Shown here: positions 1 to 6,127 of the stretch, in pieces
Layout of the letters: each line of letters begins with the position of its first letter
Position numbering within the stretch: position 1 is the stretch's first letter
Assembly: GCA_964511215.1 (NCBI GenBank)
Contig: CAZEER010000086.1
Location: forward strand, 1 to 7,974
Direction of reading: 5' to 3'
Source: CAZEER01 sp964511215
GTDB taxonomy: Bacteria > Fidelibacterota > Marinisomatia > Marinisomatales > UBA1611
Length of the DNA stretch: 7,974 nt
Made by a program: the position numbers and the translations under genes
Notes under the pieces: model-generated
Told to the model about the DNA's origin: nothing
The model's database searches: none
What the model saw: the letters and a program-made list of their open reading frames with translations, nothing else

Positions 1-62
1 TTGAAGAAATAAGTGCATTGGTACGAAAAAAAATTAAAAAATTAATTGAAGTAGGAGATTAA
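1..62 (+). CDS. C-terminal end of an upstream protein (partial)
   Basis: The frame whose codons begin at position 3 is open from the window edge to a TAA at 60-62. It encodes 19 visible residues, EEISALVRKKIKKLIEVGD, a lysine-rich amphipathic helix of the kind that often ends a cytosolic protein. The next gene starts 1 nt after this stop, and its ribosome binding site lies inside these last codons. Such tight packing supports a real gene end and a shared transcript. Too little is visible to name the product. Confidence 0.55.
   Translation, partial: EEISALVRKKIKKLIEVGD
53..57 (+). promoter_or_regulatory. Shine-Dalgarno site of the DoxX-family gene
   Basis: AGGAG lies 6 nt before the ATG at 64, inside the last codons of the preceding gene. 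It fixes the start of the downstream protein and suggests translational coupling between the two. Confidence 0.7.
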
Positions 63-63
63 A

Positions 64-594
64 ATGAAACCCCCACTTATTTTTATTTCTGTTATATTTT
101 CATCTTTTCTAATAGCACAATCTGATGTCTCAGGTTTTACAGCAATGGATGAATATATTTCAGTTGATGATCGGATACGGATTAATTTATTAGGAATCTC
201 TTTTAAAGGCCCATTGGAACTTTGCCAAATTTTAATTGCTGTTTTTTTATCTATTGCGTTTATTCAATCTGGTTTTGATAAAATTTTTGATCGACAAGGC
301 AATGTTCACTTTTTTAATAGCCATTTTTCAAAGACAATTTTTAAAGGATTTTCATCCTTTTTAATAACGGTTCTTACTATCTTAGAATTAATTGGAGGTT
401 TTACATTAGTATATGGTGTATTCCATGCTCTTTATTATTTGAATACAATATGGATATTTTATGGTCTTGTTATTTTATCAATTACAGTGCTCTTATTATT
501 TTTTGGCCAAAGGATTGCTAAAGATTATATTGGGGCTGCTGATTTAGTACCATATTTTATCTTAATTATGCTTGGTATTATGAGTATGTACTGA
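64..594 (+). CDS. DoxX-family integral membrane protein
   Basis: A 176-residue membrane protein. Residues 1-19 look like a signal peptide or first membrane helix ending in LIAQ. A polar stretch follows (about 20-50), then hydrophobic segments at about 51-68, 96-118, 122-147 and 160-175. DoxX-family hallmarks are the 'QSGFDKIFD' segment (68-75) after the first core helix, 'ILELIGG' (106-112) in the next, and 'GQRIAKDY.GAA.LVPYF' near the end, which closely resembles Bacteroidota DoxX-like proteins. The family is named after a subunit of an archaeal thiosulfate:quinone oxidoreductase, but most bacterial members have no proven reaction; some act in membrane redox or oxidative-stress complexes. 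The signal-peptide-like N-terminus with about 30 polar residues before the core is longer than in minimal DoxX proteins. The start is supported by AGGAG at 53-57. The family call is good; the function is unknown. Confidence 0.72.
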   Translation: MKPPLIFISVIFSSFLIAQSDVSGFTAMDEYISVDDRIRINLLGISFKGPLELCQILIAVFLSIAFIQSGFDKIFDRQGNVHFFNSHFSKTIFKGFSSFLITVLTILELIGGFTLVYGVFHALYYLNTIWIFYGLVILSITVLLLFFGQRIAKDYIGAADLVPYFILIMLGIMSMY

Positions 595-669
595 TTATTT
601 TAATCGAATTGTTTTTATGGAAAATTAATTTCTAACTAATAAAAAATAGGTATCCACAATTTTCACACT

Positions 670-1029
670 ATGAAAAATGATAATATAACAACCACTACTG
701 TTTTAATAGCTTTTAATATTTTTCTTGTTCTATTGGGATTATTAATGATTAATAAAAGGATTGTTAACAGTGATCAAAAATCTGATTCTCTCCAAACAAA
801 AGTTAATCAGATTGAATCCCAACTAGACGTATTAATTGATGATTCTAAAGCAGCGAAAGAAAAAGTTATAGTAGCTAATAGAGATTTTATTCAATTAAGC
901 AATTCAATGGCGGTTAATGATAAAATACTGAAAAATTTGAATACTGAAATAAAAGGAGCGATTCAGGAAATTAAAGAAGTTAAAGACATGACCGAATTAC
1001 AAAATAGAAAGTTATATATTTCAGAATGA
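670..1029 (+). CDS. Small single-pass membrane protein with coiled-coil tail (hypothetical)
   Basis: A 119-residue protein of unrecognised family. A short polar N-terminus (1-9) precedes one hydrophobic helix (about 10-27), then basic residues (NKR, 28-30). From about 35 to 113 it is charged and heptad-like (for example 'LQTKVNQIESQLDVLIDD'), strongly suggesting a coiled coil. The positive residues after the helix and the lack of a cleavable signal leave the orientation unclear. The layout resembles small anchored coiled-coil scaffolds such as FtsB/FtsL- or DUF948-like proteins, but no specific motif supports any of these. The start is weak: the nearest AGG lies about 19 nt upstream, and the only other early ATG would remove most of the membrane helix. 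It follows the DoxX gene by 75 nt on the same strand, and its 3' end overlaps the convergent kinase gene by 9 nt. No cysteines or catalytic signature are visible. Confidence 0.6.
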   Translation: MKNDNITTTTVLIAFNIFLVLLGLLMINKRIVNSDQKSDSLQTKVNQIESQLDVLIDDSKAAKEKVIVANRDFIQLSNSMAVNDKILKNLNTEIKGAIQEIKEVKDMTELQNRKLYISE

Positions 1030-2448
1030 TGAGAGATTTAGGTTAAACTTTTTAATAGCTTTAAGCCAGTTTTCCTTCTTTTTTACTATATTATATTGTT
1101 TTTTTGGGAAGAATTTTTTATCAAATACGTGAGCATTATCTCCATTGAAATCATTGATATTTAATAAAATATAGACTCCTGTTGCAGTCTGATCTTTTAC
1201 TAAATAATGATTAATCTCCTTTTCTGTCACATCGGCAAGAAATTGTAAGAGTGAAGTCCGTGCACCTCCACCGGATACTGTTATTTTTTTTGTTAATTTT
1301 ATATTAGCATTACCGAGGCACTTTATTATATCATTTGCCAAAAATACAATAGACTCCATTGCAGCTCTAATTATCTGATTTGGATCATTATCTAAATCAA
1401 TATAAATATCTCTAAAGCCCGCTTTCCAATACGGTGCGGCTAAACCATTGAAACCAGGTATAAAAATTCCATTTGTATTTGTTGCATTGGCTCTTTTATT
1501 CCATTGCATTTTATTATGTGATATTCTAAGCGTTTTCTCCAAATGATAAAAAATGGAATTACATGCATTAATTGTACCTTCAATCATAAATATTGTTTTA
1601 TTTTTCTCTGAGTATAATATACTAGAAATTAATCCACTAATTATTTGAGGCTTTGTGCCAGTGTTATATAGGATGCTTCCAGATGTCCCAAAATTTGCGC
1701 TTAATGAGTGTTGAGCTAAACCACCACCTTGGTGTCCTATTAGGGCTGCTTGTTGATCACCAATAACAGTACACAATGGTATTTTAGTTTTTAAAATATT
1801 TCCATATTTATATTGAATTGGTACAAGGCGTGGTAAACACTTTTTAGGGACTTGAAATAAGTCTAATAAAAAATTAGACCACTTACCCTTATTGATATCA
1901 TACAAAAGTGTTCGACATGCTATACTATTATCAATAGAAGCAGTCCCCGTTATTGAATGAATAATAAATGCACTTAAAGGGCCAAAAAAGACATTTCCTT
2001 TATCTATTTGGGATCTCAGAAATTTATTATTTTGTGTAATGAATAAAAACTTTGGTCCTCCAAAATGAGGACTTAAAGGTGCACCCGTTATTTCCCATAT
2101 TTCTTTTCTATAATTTTCAATATTTTCCACAATATTTTGTGCACGGGTATCCTGCCAACTAATAGCACGGGTCAGGGGATTTATAGTATTTTTTCCCCAA
2201 AAAAGAAACGTGGATCGTTGTACAGCCATTCCAACTTTATGAATTATGACATGCCCAGATTTATTAATCATTTCCTCCAAAAGTATTTTAACTGCACGAA
2301 CTATTTGGATAGGATCACTTTCTATATGAAAAGGTTTTGGTTTAAATAGTTCATGTTTAATACTATTTTGGTGAATTGGAATCCCTTTTGAATTAAAAAG
2401 AAACGCTTTCGTTGATGAGGTACCTTGGTCAATAACGATATAATTCAT
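1021..2448 (-). CDS. FGGY-family carbohydrate kinase, glycerol-kinase-like
   Basis: A 475-residue cytosolic kinase of the FGGY/hexokinase-actin fold that transfers ATP phosphate to a polyol or sugar. Visible in order: the phosphate-1 loop 'DQGTSSTKA' (7-15), 'ISWQDTR' (96-102), the glycerol-kinase-type 'GDQQAAL' with catalytic Asp231 (230-236), the phosphate-2 loop 'NFGTSGS' (252-258), the FGGY signature 'GFNGLAAPYW' (332-341) with 'RAAMES' (361-366), and the adenosine loop 'SGGGAR' (392-397). GDQQAAL and overall layout place it nearest glycerol kinase (GlpK, about 500 residues). However, the Arg-Glu pair that binds glycerol is Arg78-Ser79 here, and the Tyr of the 'PYFSGTK' motif is His128. 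The substrate may therefore not be glycerol, and I give no symbol. It starts 8 nt after the MFS gene in the same direction, with only a weak GGTAGAG as ribosome binding site, implying one transcript and coupling. Its 3' end overlaps the convergent gene. Confidence 0.85.
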   Translation of the reverse strand: MNYIVIDQGTSSTKAFLFNSKGIPIHQNSIKHELFKPKPFHIESDPIQIVRAVKILLEEMINKSGHVIIHKVGMAVQRSTFLFWGKNTINPLTRAISWQDTRAQNIVENIENYRKEIWEITGAPLSPHFGGPKFLFITQNNKFLRSQIDKGNVFFGPLSAFIIHSITGTASIDNSIACRTLLYDINKGKWSNFLLDLFQVPKKCLPRLVPIQYKYGNILKTKIPLCTVIGDQQAALIGHQGGGLAQHSLSANFGTSGSILYNTGTKPQIISGLISSILYSEKNKTIFMIEGTINACNSIFYHLEKTLRISHNKMQWNKRANATNTNGIFIPGFNGLAAPYWKAGFRDIYIDLDNDPNQIIRAAMESIVFLANDIIKCLGNANIKLTKKITVSGGGARTSLLQFLADVTEKEINHYLVKDQTATGVYILLNINDFNGDNAHVFDKKFFPKKQYNIVKKKENWLKAIKKFNLNLSSF

Positions 2449-2456
2449 AAAGTACT

Positions 2457-3653
2457 CTACCGTAAGGTTTTAATAGATGGTATTGTTAAACTGACAACTC
2501 CAGAAATTGCTCCACAAATTCCGATAAATAAAAAGAGAAATTTTATAGGAATAAAAGATGAAAAAACACCAGTTAATGCAGAAGAAATAGCAGTGGTGCC
2601 GACAACTCCAAGATGAACAACAGAAAATAATCGCCCATGATATTTGTTTGGAGTATGTAACTGTATAATTGATGTACGACTTACCATTATTAAAGGAATA
2701 CCGATTCCATGAAAAAAGATCATGATCATGGTTATTGGGATATTATCTGTAAAAAAGAATAGTGCAAACGTTATGCCATCCAATATCAGGCCGATTGACC
2801 ATATTATTCCACTAGAAAATATATTCTTTAGTTTAGTAATTAATAATGAACCAGACAATGCTCCTAGTGCGAGACATCCTTCTACAAATGCAAAATCTGC
2901 GGCTGATCCATTTAAAACAGATTTGACCAAAATTGGTAAACCAACAACTGCAGGTCCCATAATGAAGATATTATTAATAAAGGTTATAATCATCATCCAA
3001 TAAATAGGATTCTGGGAGAATAAATAAGATAGTCCAGCCTTAAGGTCTGACCAGTGGTCGTTAATTATTTTTTGATGAGGTGTCTTTGGTTTTATTATAA
3101 AGAATAATAAACAGCTTGATGCAACAAAAGACATACTATCTACAAAAAATAAATTAGTTATAGATGAGACAGACAGTACTGCGCCAGCAAAAAATGGGCC
3201 TATTAGCCAGGCAATTTGCCCAGATGTTACTAAAATAGAATTGATTTTTGTAATTTGCTCTGGCTTAAAAATCATAGGAATGAAAGCTTGAAGCGAAGGT
3301 TGAAAAAATGTGTTGAAGCAGCTTCTACAAAAAGCTAGGCTACAGATAATCCAAATATTTTCACAACCCATCCAAATAATCAATGGTATTAATACCACTA
3401 AAATGGCCTGAGCTATATTGGCTGTTATCATCAGTTTAAAACGATTTAGTCTATCGGAAAAAACACCTGCGTATAGACCAAAAATCAATGCTGGTAAATA
3501 TGCACACATAGCAATCATTCCTGTCATTATAGTTGATTGGGATATATCTAAAACAAGCCAAAGGAGTGCTAATTGATAAATTGAATCACCTGCTTGTGAA
3601 ATAGCCTGTGCTAGCCAAAGTAAAGTCAAATTTCTCTTTTGCGATGATTTCAC
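2457..3653 (-). CDS. MFS transporter, DHA3/MFS_3-like
   Basis: A 398-residue major facilitator superfamily permease of the inner membrane, the usual length for a 12-helix member. Features: 'AGDSIYQLALLWLV' in helix 1 (21-34), the MFS motif A loop 'GVFSDRLNRFK' between helices 2 and 3 (63-73), 'PSLQAFIPMI' (119-128) after helix 4, a central polar loop (about 188-206), and 'HTPNKYHGRLFSV' (333-345) before helix 11. The last resembles the 'P...RGRvfs' motif of the DHA3 (MefA/EntS-like, MFS_3) exporters, so efflux is the family expectation. Coupling to a sugar-type kinase instead suggests handling of a polyol or glycoside; direction and substrate are unproven. The start is GTG at 3653, chosen because an in-frame stop lies 4-6 nt upstream and the next ATG (residue 44) would delete helix 1. 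No Shine-Dalgarno site is visible. It is the first gene of a two-gene operon with the kinase. Confidence 0.85.
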   Translation of the reverse strand: MKSSQKRNLTLLWLAQAISQAGDSIYQLALLWLVLDISQSTIMTGMIAMCAYLPALIFGLYAGVFSDRLNRFKLMITANIAQAILVVLIPLIIWMGCENIWIICSLAFCRSCFNTFFQPSLQAFIPMIFKPEQITKINSILVTSGQIAWLIGPFFAGAVLSVSSITNLFFVDSMSFVASSCLLFFIIKPKTPHQKIINDHWSDLKAGLSYLFSQNPIYWMMIITFINNIFIMGPAVVGLPILVKSVLNGSAADFAFVEGCLALGALSGSLLITKLKNIFSSGIIWSIGLILDGITFALFFFTDNIPITMIMIFFHGIGIPLIMVSRTSIIQLHTPNKYHGRLFSVVHLGVVGTTAISSALTGVFSSFIPIKFLFLFIGICGAISGVVSLTIPSIKTLR

Positions 3654-3699
3654 TATTCAAATCTAAAAAATAAAATTATCTGTAAAACGTATTCTACAG

Positions 3700-3718
3700 T
3701 TTAAATTTTCAATTTAAA
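3700..3718. promoter_or_regulatory. 19-bp perfect palindrome in the divergent intergenic region (candidate operator)
   Basis: TTTAAATT-TTC-AATTTAAA: two exact 8-bp arms around a 3-nt centre. It sits between the divergently transcribed MFS/kinase operon and the ferredoxin gene, where an operator for either or both would lie. The arms are entirely A/T, so chance is a real alternative in this AT-rich DNA. No regulator gene is visible nearby. Confidence 0.35.
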
Positions 3719-3736
3719 TTATATTGTTGTTATAGT
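3708..3736 (+). promoter_or_regulatory. Possible promoter of the ferredoxin gene
   Basis: TATAGT at 3731-3736 resembles a -10 box. Seventeen nt upstream, TTCAAT at 3708-3713 is only a poor -35 match and overlaps the palindrome at 3700-3718. Transcription would start near 3743, leaving a leader of about 28 nt that contains the ribosome binding site. Promoter consensus in this lineage is uncertain, so this is a weak call. Confidence 0.3.
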
Positions 3737-3757
3737 AAAAAATGGAAGATTTCTTAG

Positions 3758-3763
3758 AAGGAG
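3758..3763 (+). promoter_or_regulatory. Strong Shine-Dalgarno site of the ferredoxin gene
   Basis: AAGGAG, within AGAAGGAG, lies 7 nt before the ATG at 3771. This is the best ribosome binding site in the window and suggests high expression. It contrasts with mrp, uppS and bamA, which show none. Confidence 0.75.
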
Positions 3764-3770
3764 TAAAAAA

Positions 3771-4076
3771 ATGACGTATATTATTTGCGAGCCATGTGTG
3801 GGAACTTGTGATACAGCATGCGTAGAGGTATGTCCGGTAGACTGCATTCATGGACCACATGATAAAACCGGTGCAGGAGCTGAAGCAAAGGCAGATGGCT
3901 TTGTCCCCGAAGAATCAGATTCACTTTACATCGATCCAGAAGAATGTATAGACTGTGGAGCCTGTGAACCAGAGTGTCCTGTCGAAGCAATTTTTGAAGA
4001 AAGTGAAGTGCCAGAAGAATGGGACAAATATATTAAAATTAACTATGATTGGTTTGGAAGAGAATTTTCAGGTTAA
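3771..4076 (+). CDS. Dicluster ferredoxin (7Fe/8Fe type)
   Basis: A 101-residue, acidic, cytosolic electron carrier. The N-terminal cysteine motif is C9-x3-C13-x3-C17-x3-C21-P and the second is C59-xx-C62-xx-C65-xxx-C69-P. By comparison with Azotobacter FdI and FdxA-type ferredoxins, C21, C59, C62 and C65 would bind a [4Fe-4S] cluster, while C9, C17 and C69 would bind a [3Fe-4S] cluster. The 'EPC.GT.D..CVEVCPVDCIH' and 'IDPEECIDCGAC' blocks and the 'PEEWDKYIKIN' tail match the bacterial FdxA-like family. Unlike the family forms I recall, which have Lys at the position of residue 13, this one has Cys13 and also Cys6, giving ten cysteines in all. Cys13 could complete a second [4Fe-4S] cluster. 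Residues 28-52 form a longer Gly/Ala/Glu-rich linker. The gene has its own likely promoter, a strong ribosome binding site and a terminator, so it is probably monocistronic and well expressed. Confidence 0.9.
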   Translation: MTYIICEPCVGTCDTACVEVCPVDCIHGPHDKTGAGAEAKADGFVPEESDSLYIDPEECIDCGACEPECPVEAIFEESEVPEEWDKYIKINYDWFGREFSG

Positions 4077-4100
4077 TCATATAATGTAAATGTTAAAGAT

Positions 4101-4132
4101 AAAACGGCTATCTATCCGGTAGCCGTTTTTTT
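4101..4132 (+). terminator. Intrinsic terminator after the ferredoxin gene
   Basis: The 10-bp stem AAAACGGCTA (4101-4110) pairs with TAGCCGTTTT (4120-4129) around a 9-nt loop, and the T-run continues to 4132. The core GGCTA/TAGCC is GC-rich against an AT-rich background. The A-run on the other side could let it work on the opposite strand too, though no minus-strand gene reads into it. The T-run ends only 12 nt before the mrp start codon. Confidence 0.88.
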
Positions 4133-4144
4133 GTATTATAAATT

Positions 4145-5245
4145 ATGAATAAAGAAAAAGTTTTAGATTTATTAAAGTCGATTAATTATCCTGGGTTTAC
4201 CAGAGACATTGTGTCATTTGGTATGATCAAGGATATTCAAATTTCAGATACCCAAATTGTAATAAGCCTTTTTATTACATCTCAAAATGAAGAGAAAAAA
4301 CAAGCAGTATGTCAAGATATTGAAAAATTATTATCTCAACACTTTAGTAAGGTAAATATTGAATTATCTAAAGATAATATACAGCAGACAACAGCACCTA
4401 TAGGTGATACACCATCTCTTATTGATAATGTAAAAAATATTATAGCTGTAGGAAGCGGTAAAGGTGGAGTTGGAAAATCAACTGTAGCTACAAATCTTGC
4501 TTGCGCTTTATTTAGAAAAGGCAAAAAAGTTGGCTTATTAGATCTTGATATATATGGGCCCTCACTACCTATTATTTTAGATTTAAATGAACAACCTAAA
4601 ATGACACAAAATAAAAAATTGATACCACTGGAAAAATTTGGAATAAAGGTAATGAGTTTTGGTTTTATTAGTGGGAATGATACGCCGGTTATTTGGCGTG
4701 GTCCCTTAGTTTCCAGAATGACTGAACAATTTTTTAGAGATGTTGAATGGGGTGAATTAGATGTAATGATATTAGATCTGCCGCCTGGCACCGGAGATAT
4801 TCAATTAACCTTAACCCAAAAACTAAAAATGACAGGTGCGATAATTGTTACGACCCCTCAAGATATAGCGCTTTCAGATGTCAGAAAGGGAGCTGATATG
4901 TTTAGAAAAGTTAATACGCCTGTATTGGGTGTTGTAGAAAATATGTCTGGTTTGCATATAGATGGGACTGTAGACACAATATCATCAAAAATTACTATTA
5001 ATGGTAAAACGGTTGATATAGACAAAACCGGGACTTTCAAAATAATTCTTGATTTGTTTAAAACAGATGGAGGAAAAAAGGAAAGCGAAAGGTTGGGGGT
5101 CCCTTTGTTAAGCAAAATACCGATATCAGAAAAAATAATGGCTGCCACTGATTTAGGATTACCACCAGCAATGGAAGATCCAATTACAGATATTGGTGAA
5201 TTATATCTGAATATTGCTGATCAGCTCTTAGATGTAATGAAATAA
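4145..5245 (+). CDS. mrp: Mrp/ApbC family Fe-S cluster carrier ATPase
   Basis: A 366-residue cytosolic P-loop NTPase that in characterised relatives binds and passes [4Fe-4S] clusters to apoproteins. Domains: an N-terminal MIP18/DUF59 domain (about 3-70, with 'DIVSFGMIKDI'), a linker, then the MinD/Mrp NTPase domain. This shows the deviant Walker A 'GSGKGGVGKST' (103-113), switch 'LLDLDIYGPS' (131-140), 'WRGPLVS' (184-190), Walker B 'MILDLPPGTGD' (208-218), 'TTPQDIALSDVRKG' (236-249) and 'VENMSGL' (264-270). Length and order are typical. Oddly, the CxxC pair normally found just after 'VENMS' is absent. The only cysteines are C56 and C120, and about 35 residues (269-303) rich in beta-forming positions stand in that place. 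The start has no Shine-Dalgarno site and lies 12 nt after a terminator. Upstream ferredoxin and this gene share an iron-sulfur theme. The family is sure; an Fe-S carrier role is less sure given the missing cysteines. Confidence 0.9.
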   Translation: MNKEKVLDLLKSINYPGFTRDIVSFGMIKDIQISDTQIVISLFITSQNEEKKQAVCQDIEKLLSQHFSKVNIELSKDNIQQTTAPIGDTPSLIDNVKNIIAVGSGKGGVGKSTVATNLACALFRKGKKVGLLDLDIYGPSLPIILDLNEQPKMTQNKKLIPLEKFGIKVMSFGFISGNDTPVIWRGPLVSRMTEQFFRDVEWGELDVMILDLPPGTGDIQLTLTQKLKMTGAIIVTTPQDIALSDVRKGADMFRKVNTPVLGVVENMSGLHIDGTVDTISSKITINGKTVDIDKTGTFKIILDLFKTDGGKKESERLGVPLLSKIPISEKIMAATDLGLPPAMEDPITDIGELYLNIADQLLDVMK

Positions 5246-5375
5246 TAAAAATAATGGAACATATAAGATATAAGTGGCATTCAGTATTTTATATGATAAT
5301 TAAATAAAAGATCCAACTGGTTGTATTAGGTGTGGTCTGGAAGTAATTTCGCCCGTTTTTTCTCCATATACTAAT

Positions 5376-6122
5376 ATGAAACAAAAAAATAGAGATAAAA
5401 TTATCAATGGGCGTATCCCAAACCATATTGCAATAATTATGGATGGTAATGGTCGTTGGGCAAGGGCACGATCATTGCCGCGAATTGCAGGACATAGAGA
5501 AGGTATTAATTCAGTAAGAGTTATCACCCGTATATGTGGAGAAATTGGAGTTAGACATCTTACTCTTTATACATTTTCAACTGAGAATTGGAGAAGGCCA
5601 CCTAGAGAAGTAGGTGCTCTCATGAAGCTTTTATTAAAAACAATTAATATTGAAATAAAAGAATTACATACAAACAATGTTTGTTTTACAATCATTGGTG
5701 CATTAGATATGTTGCCAGAACAAACAAGAAGAGGTTTGCAAGAAGGAGTCCAACTCACGAAACATAATACTGGATTAAATTTATGCTTAGCTTTGAATTA
5801 TGGAAGCCGACAAGAAATCATTGATGCAACAAAATCATTAGCAAAAAAAATACAGTCGGGTGTAATGACGCCGGAAGAGATTAATGAAGATCAATTTTCG
5901 AAAGAGCTGTATACGCGAAATATGCCTGACCCTGATTTGCTGGTTCGTACAAGTGGAGAAAGTCGTTTAAGCAATTTTTTATTATGGCAAAATGCTTATA
6001 CAGAAATTTATATGACAGATACCTATTGGCCAGATTTTCGCGAAAAACAATTAATAGATGCGATTTATGATTTTCAGTTAAGAGAGCGTCGTTTTGGTAA
6101 GGTGAGTGACCAAATTAGATAA
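5376..6122 (+). CDS. uppS: Isoprenyl transferase (undecaprenyl diphosphate synthase)
   Basis: A 248-residue cis-prenyltransferase that condenses isopentenyl diphosphate onto farnesyl diphosphate to make undecaprenyl diphosphate, the lipid carrier for peptidoglycan and other envelope glycans. It is cytosolic to membrane-peripheral. The family motifs are intact: 'HIAIIMDGNGRWAR' (17-30) with catalytic Asp23, 'AGHREG' (38-43), 'LTLYTFSTENWRRPPREV' (62-79) with Asn71, 'LALNYGSRQEI' (138-148), and 'PDPDLLVRTSGESRLSNFL' (184-202) with the diphosphate-binding arginines. 'AYTEIYMTDTYWPDF' (207-221) includes the metal-binding Glu210. The length equals that of typical bacterial enzymes. The ATG at 5376 gives the usual 16-residue lead before the first motif, but has no clear Shine-Dalgarno site. 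bamA begins 5 nt after its stop, so the two are almost certainly co-transcribed. Confidence 0.96.
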   Translation: MKQKNRDKIINGRIPNHIAIIMDGNGRWARARSLPRIAGHREGINSVRVITRICGEIGVRHLTLYTFSTENWRRPPREVGALMKLLLKTINIEIKELHTNNVCFTIIGALDMLPEQTRRGLQEGVQLTKHNTGLNLCLALNYGSRQEIIDATKSLAKKIQSGVMTPEEINEDQFSKELYTRNMPDPDLLVRTSGESRLSNFLLWQNAYTEIYMTDTYWPDFREKQLIDAIYDFQLRERRFGKVSDQIR

Positions 6123-6127
6123 ATAAC

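Noticed and set aside
595..669. Terminator or promoter between the DoxX and coiled-coil genes
   Set aside because: No GC-containing hairpin with a T-run and no convincing -35/-10 pair was seen; the stretch is simply AT-rich.
1021..2448. Kinase as xylulokinase or gluconokinase
   Set aside because: The 'GDQQAAL' and 'SWQDTR' motifs and the domain layout are closer to glycerol kinases, although the altered pocket means the exact substrate is left open.
2137..3003. Plus-strand open frames opposite the kinase and MFS genes
   Set aside because: They are antisense to two well-supported genes, short, lack ribosome binding sites and show no family motif.
4336..5148. Minus-strand open frames opposite mrp
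   Set aside because: They are shadows of the mrp coding sequence, with no start signals and no recognisable domain.
4145..5245. Mrp homologue being MinD or ParA instead
   Set aside because: The N-terminal MIP18/DUF59 domain, 'DLDIYGPS', 'LPPGTGD' and 'TTPQDIALSDVRKG' are Mrp/ApbC hallmarks, and the C-terminal amphipathic membrane helix of MinD is absent.
5246..5375. Promoter for uppS (GATAAT at 5295-5300)
   Set aside because: The -10-like hexamer has no acceptable partner at 16-18 nt and such A/T hexamers are frequent here, so it was not listed as a feature.
5300..5527. Minus-strand open frame across the uppS start
   Set aside because: It overlaps the conserved first motif of UppS antisense and has no supporting signal.
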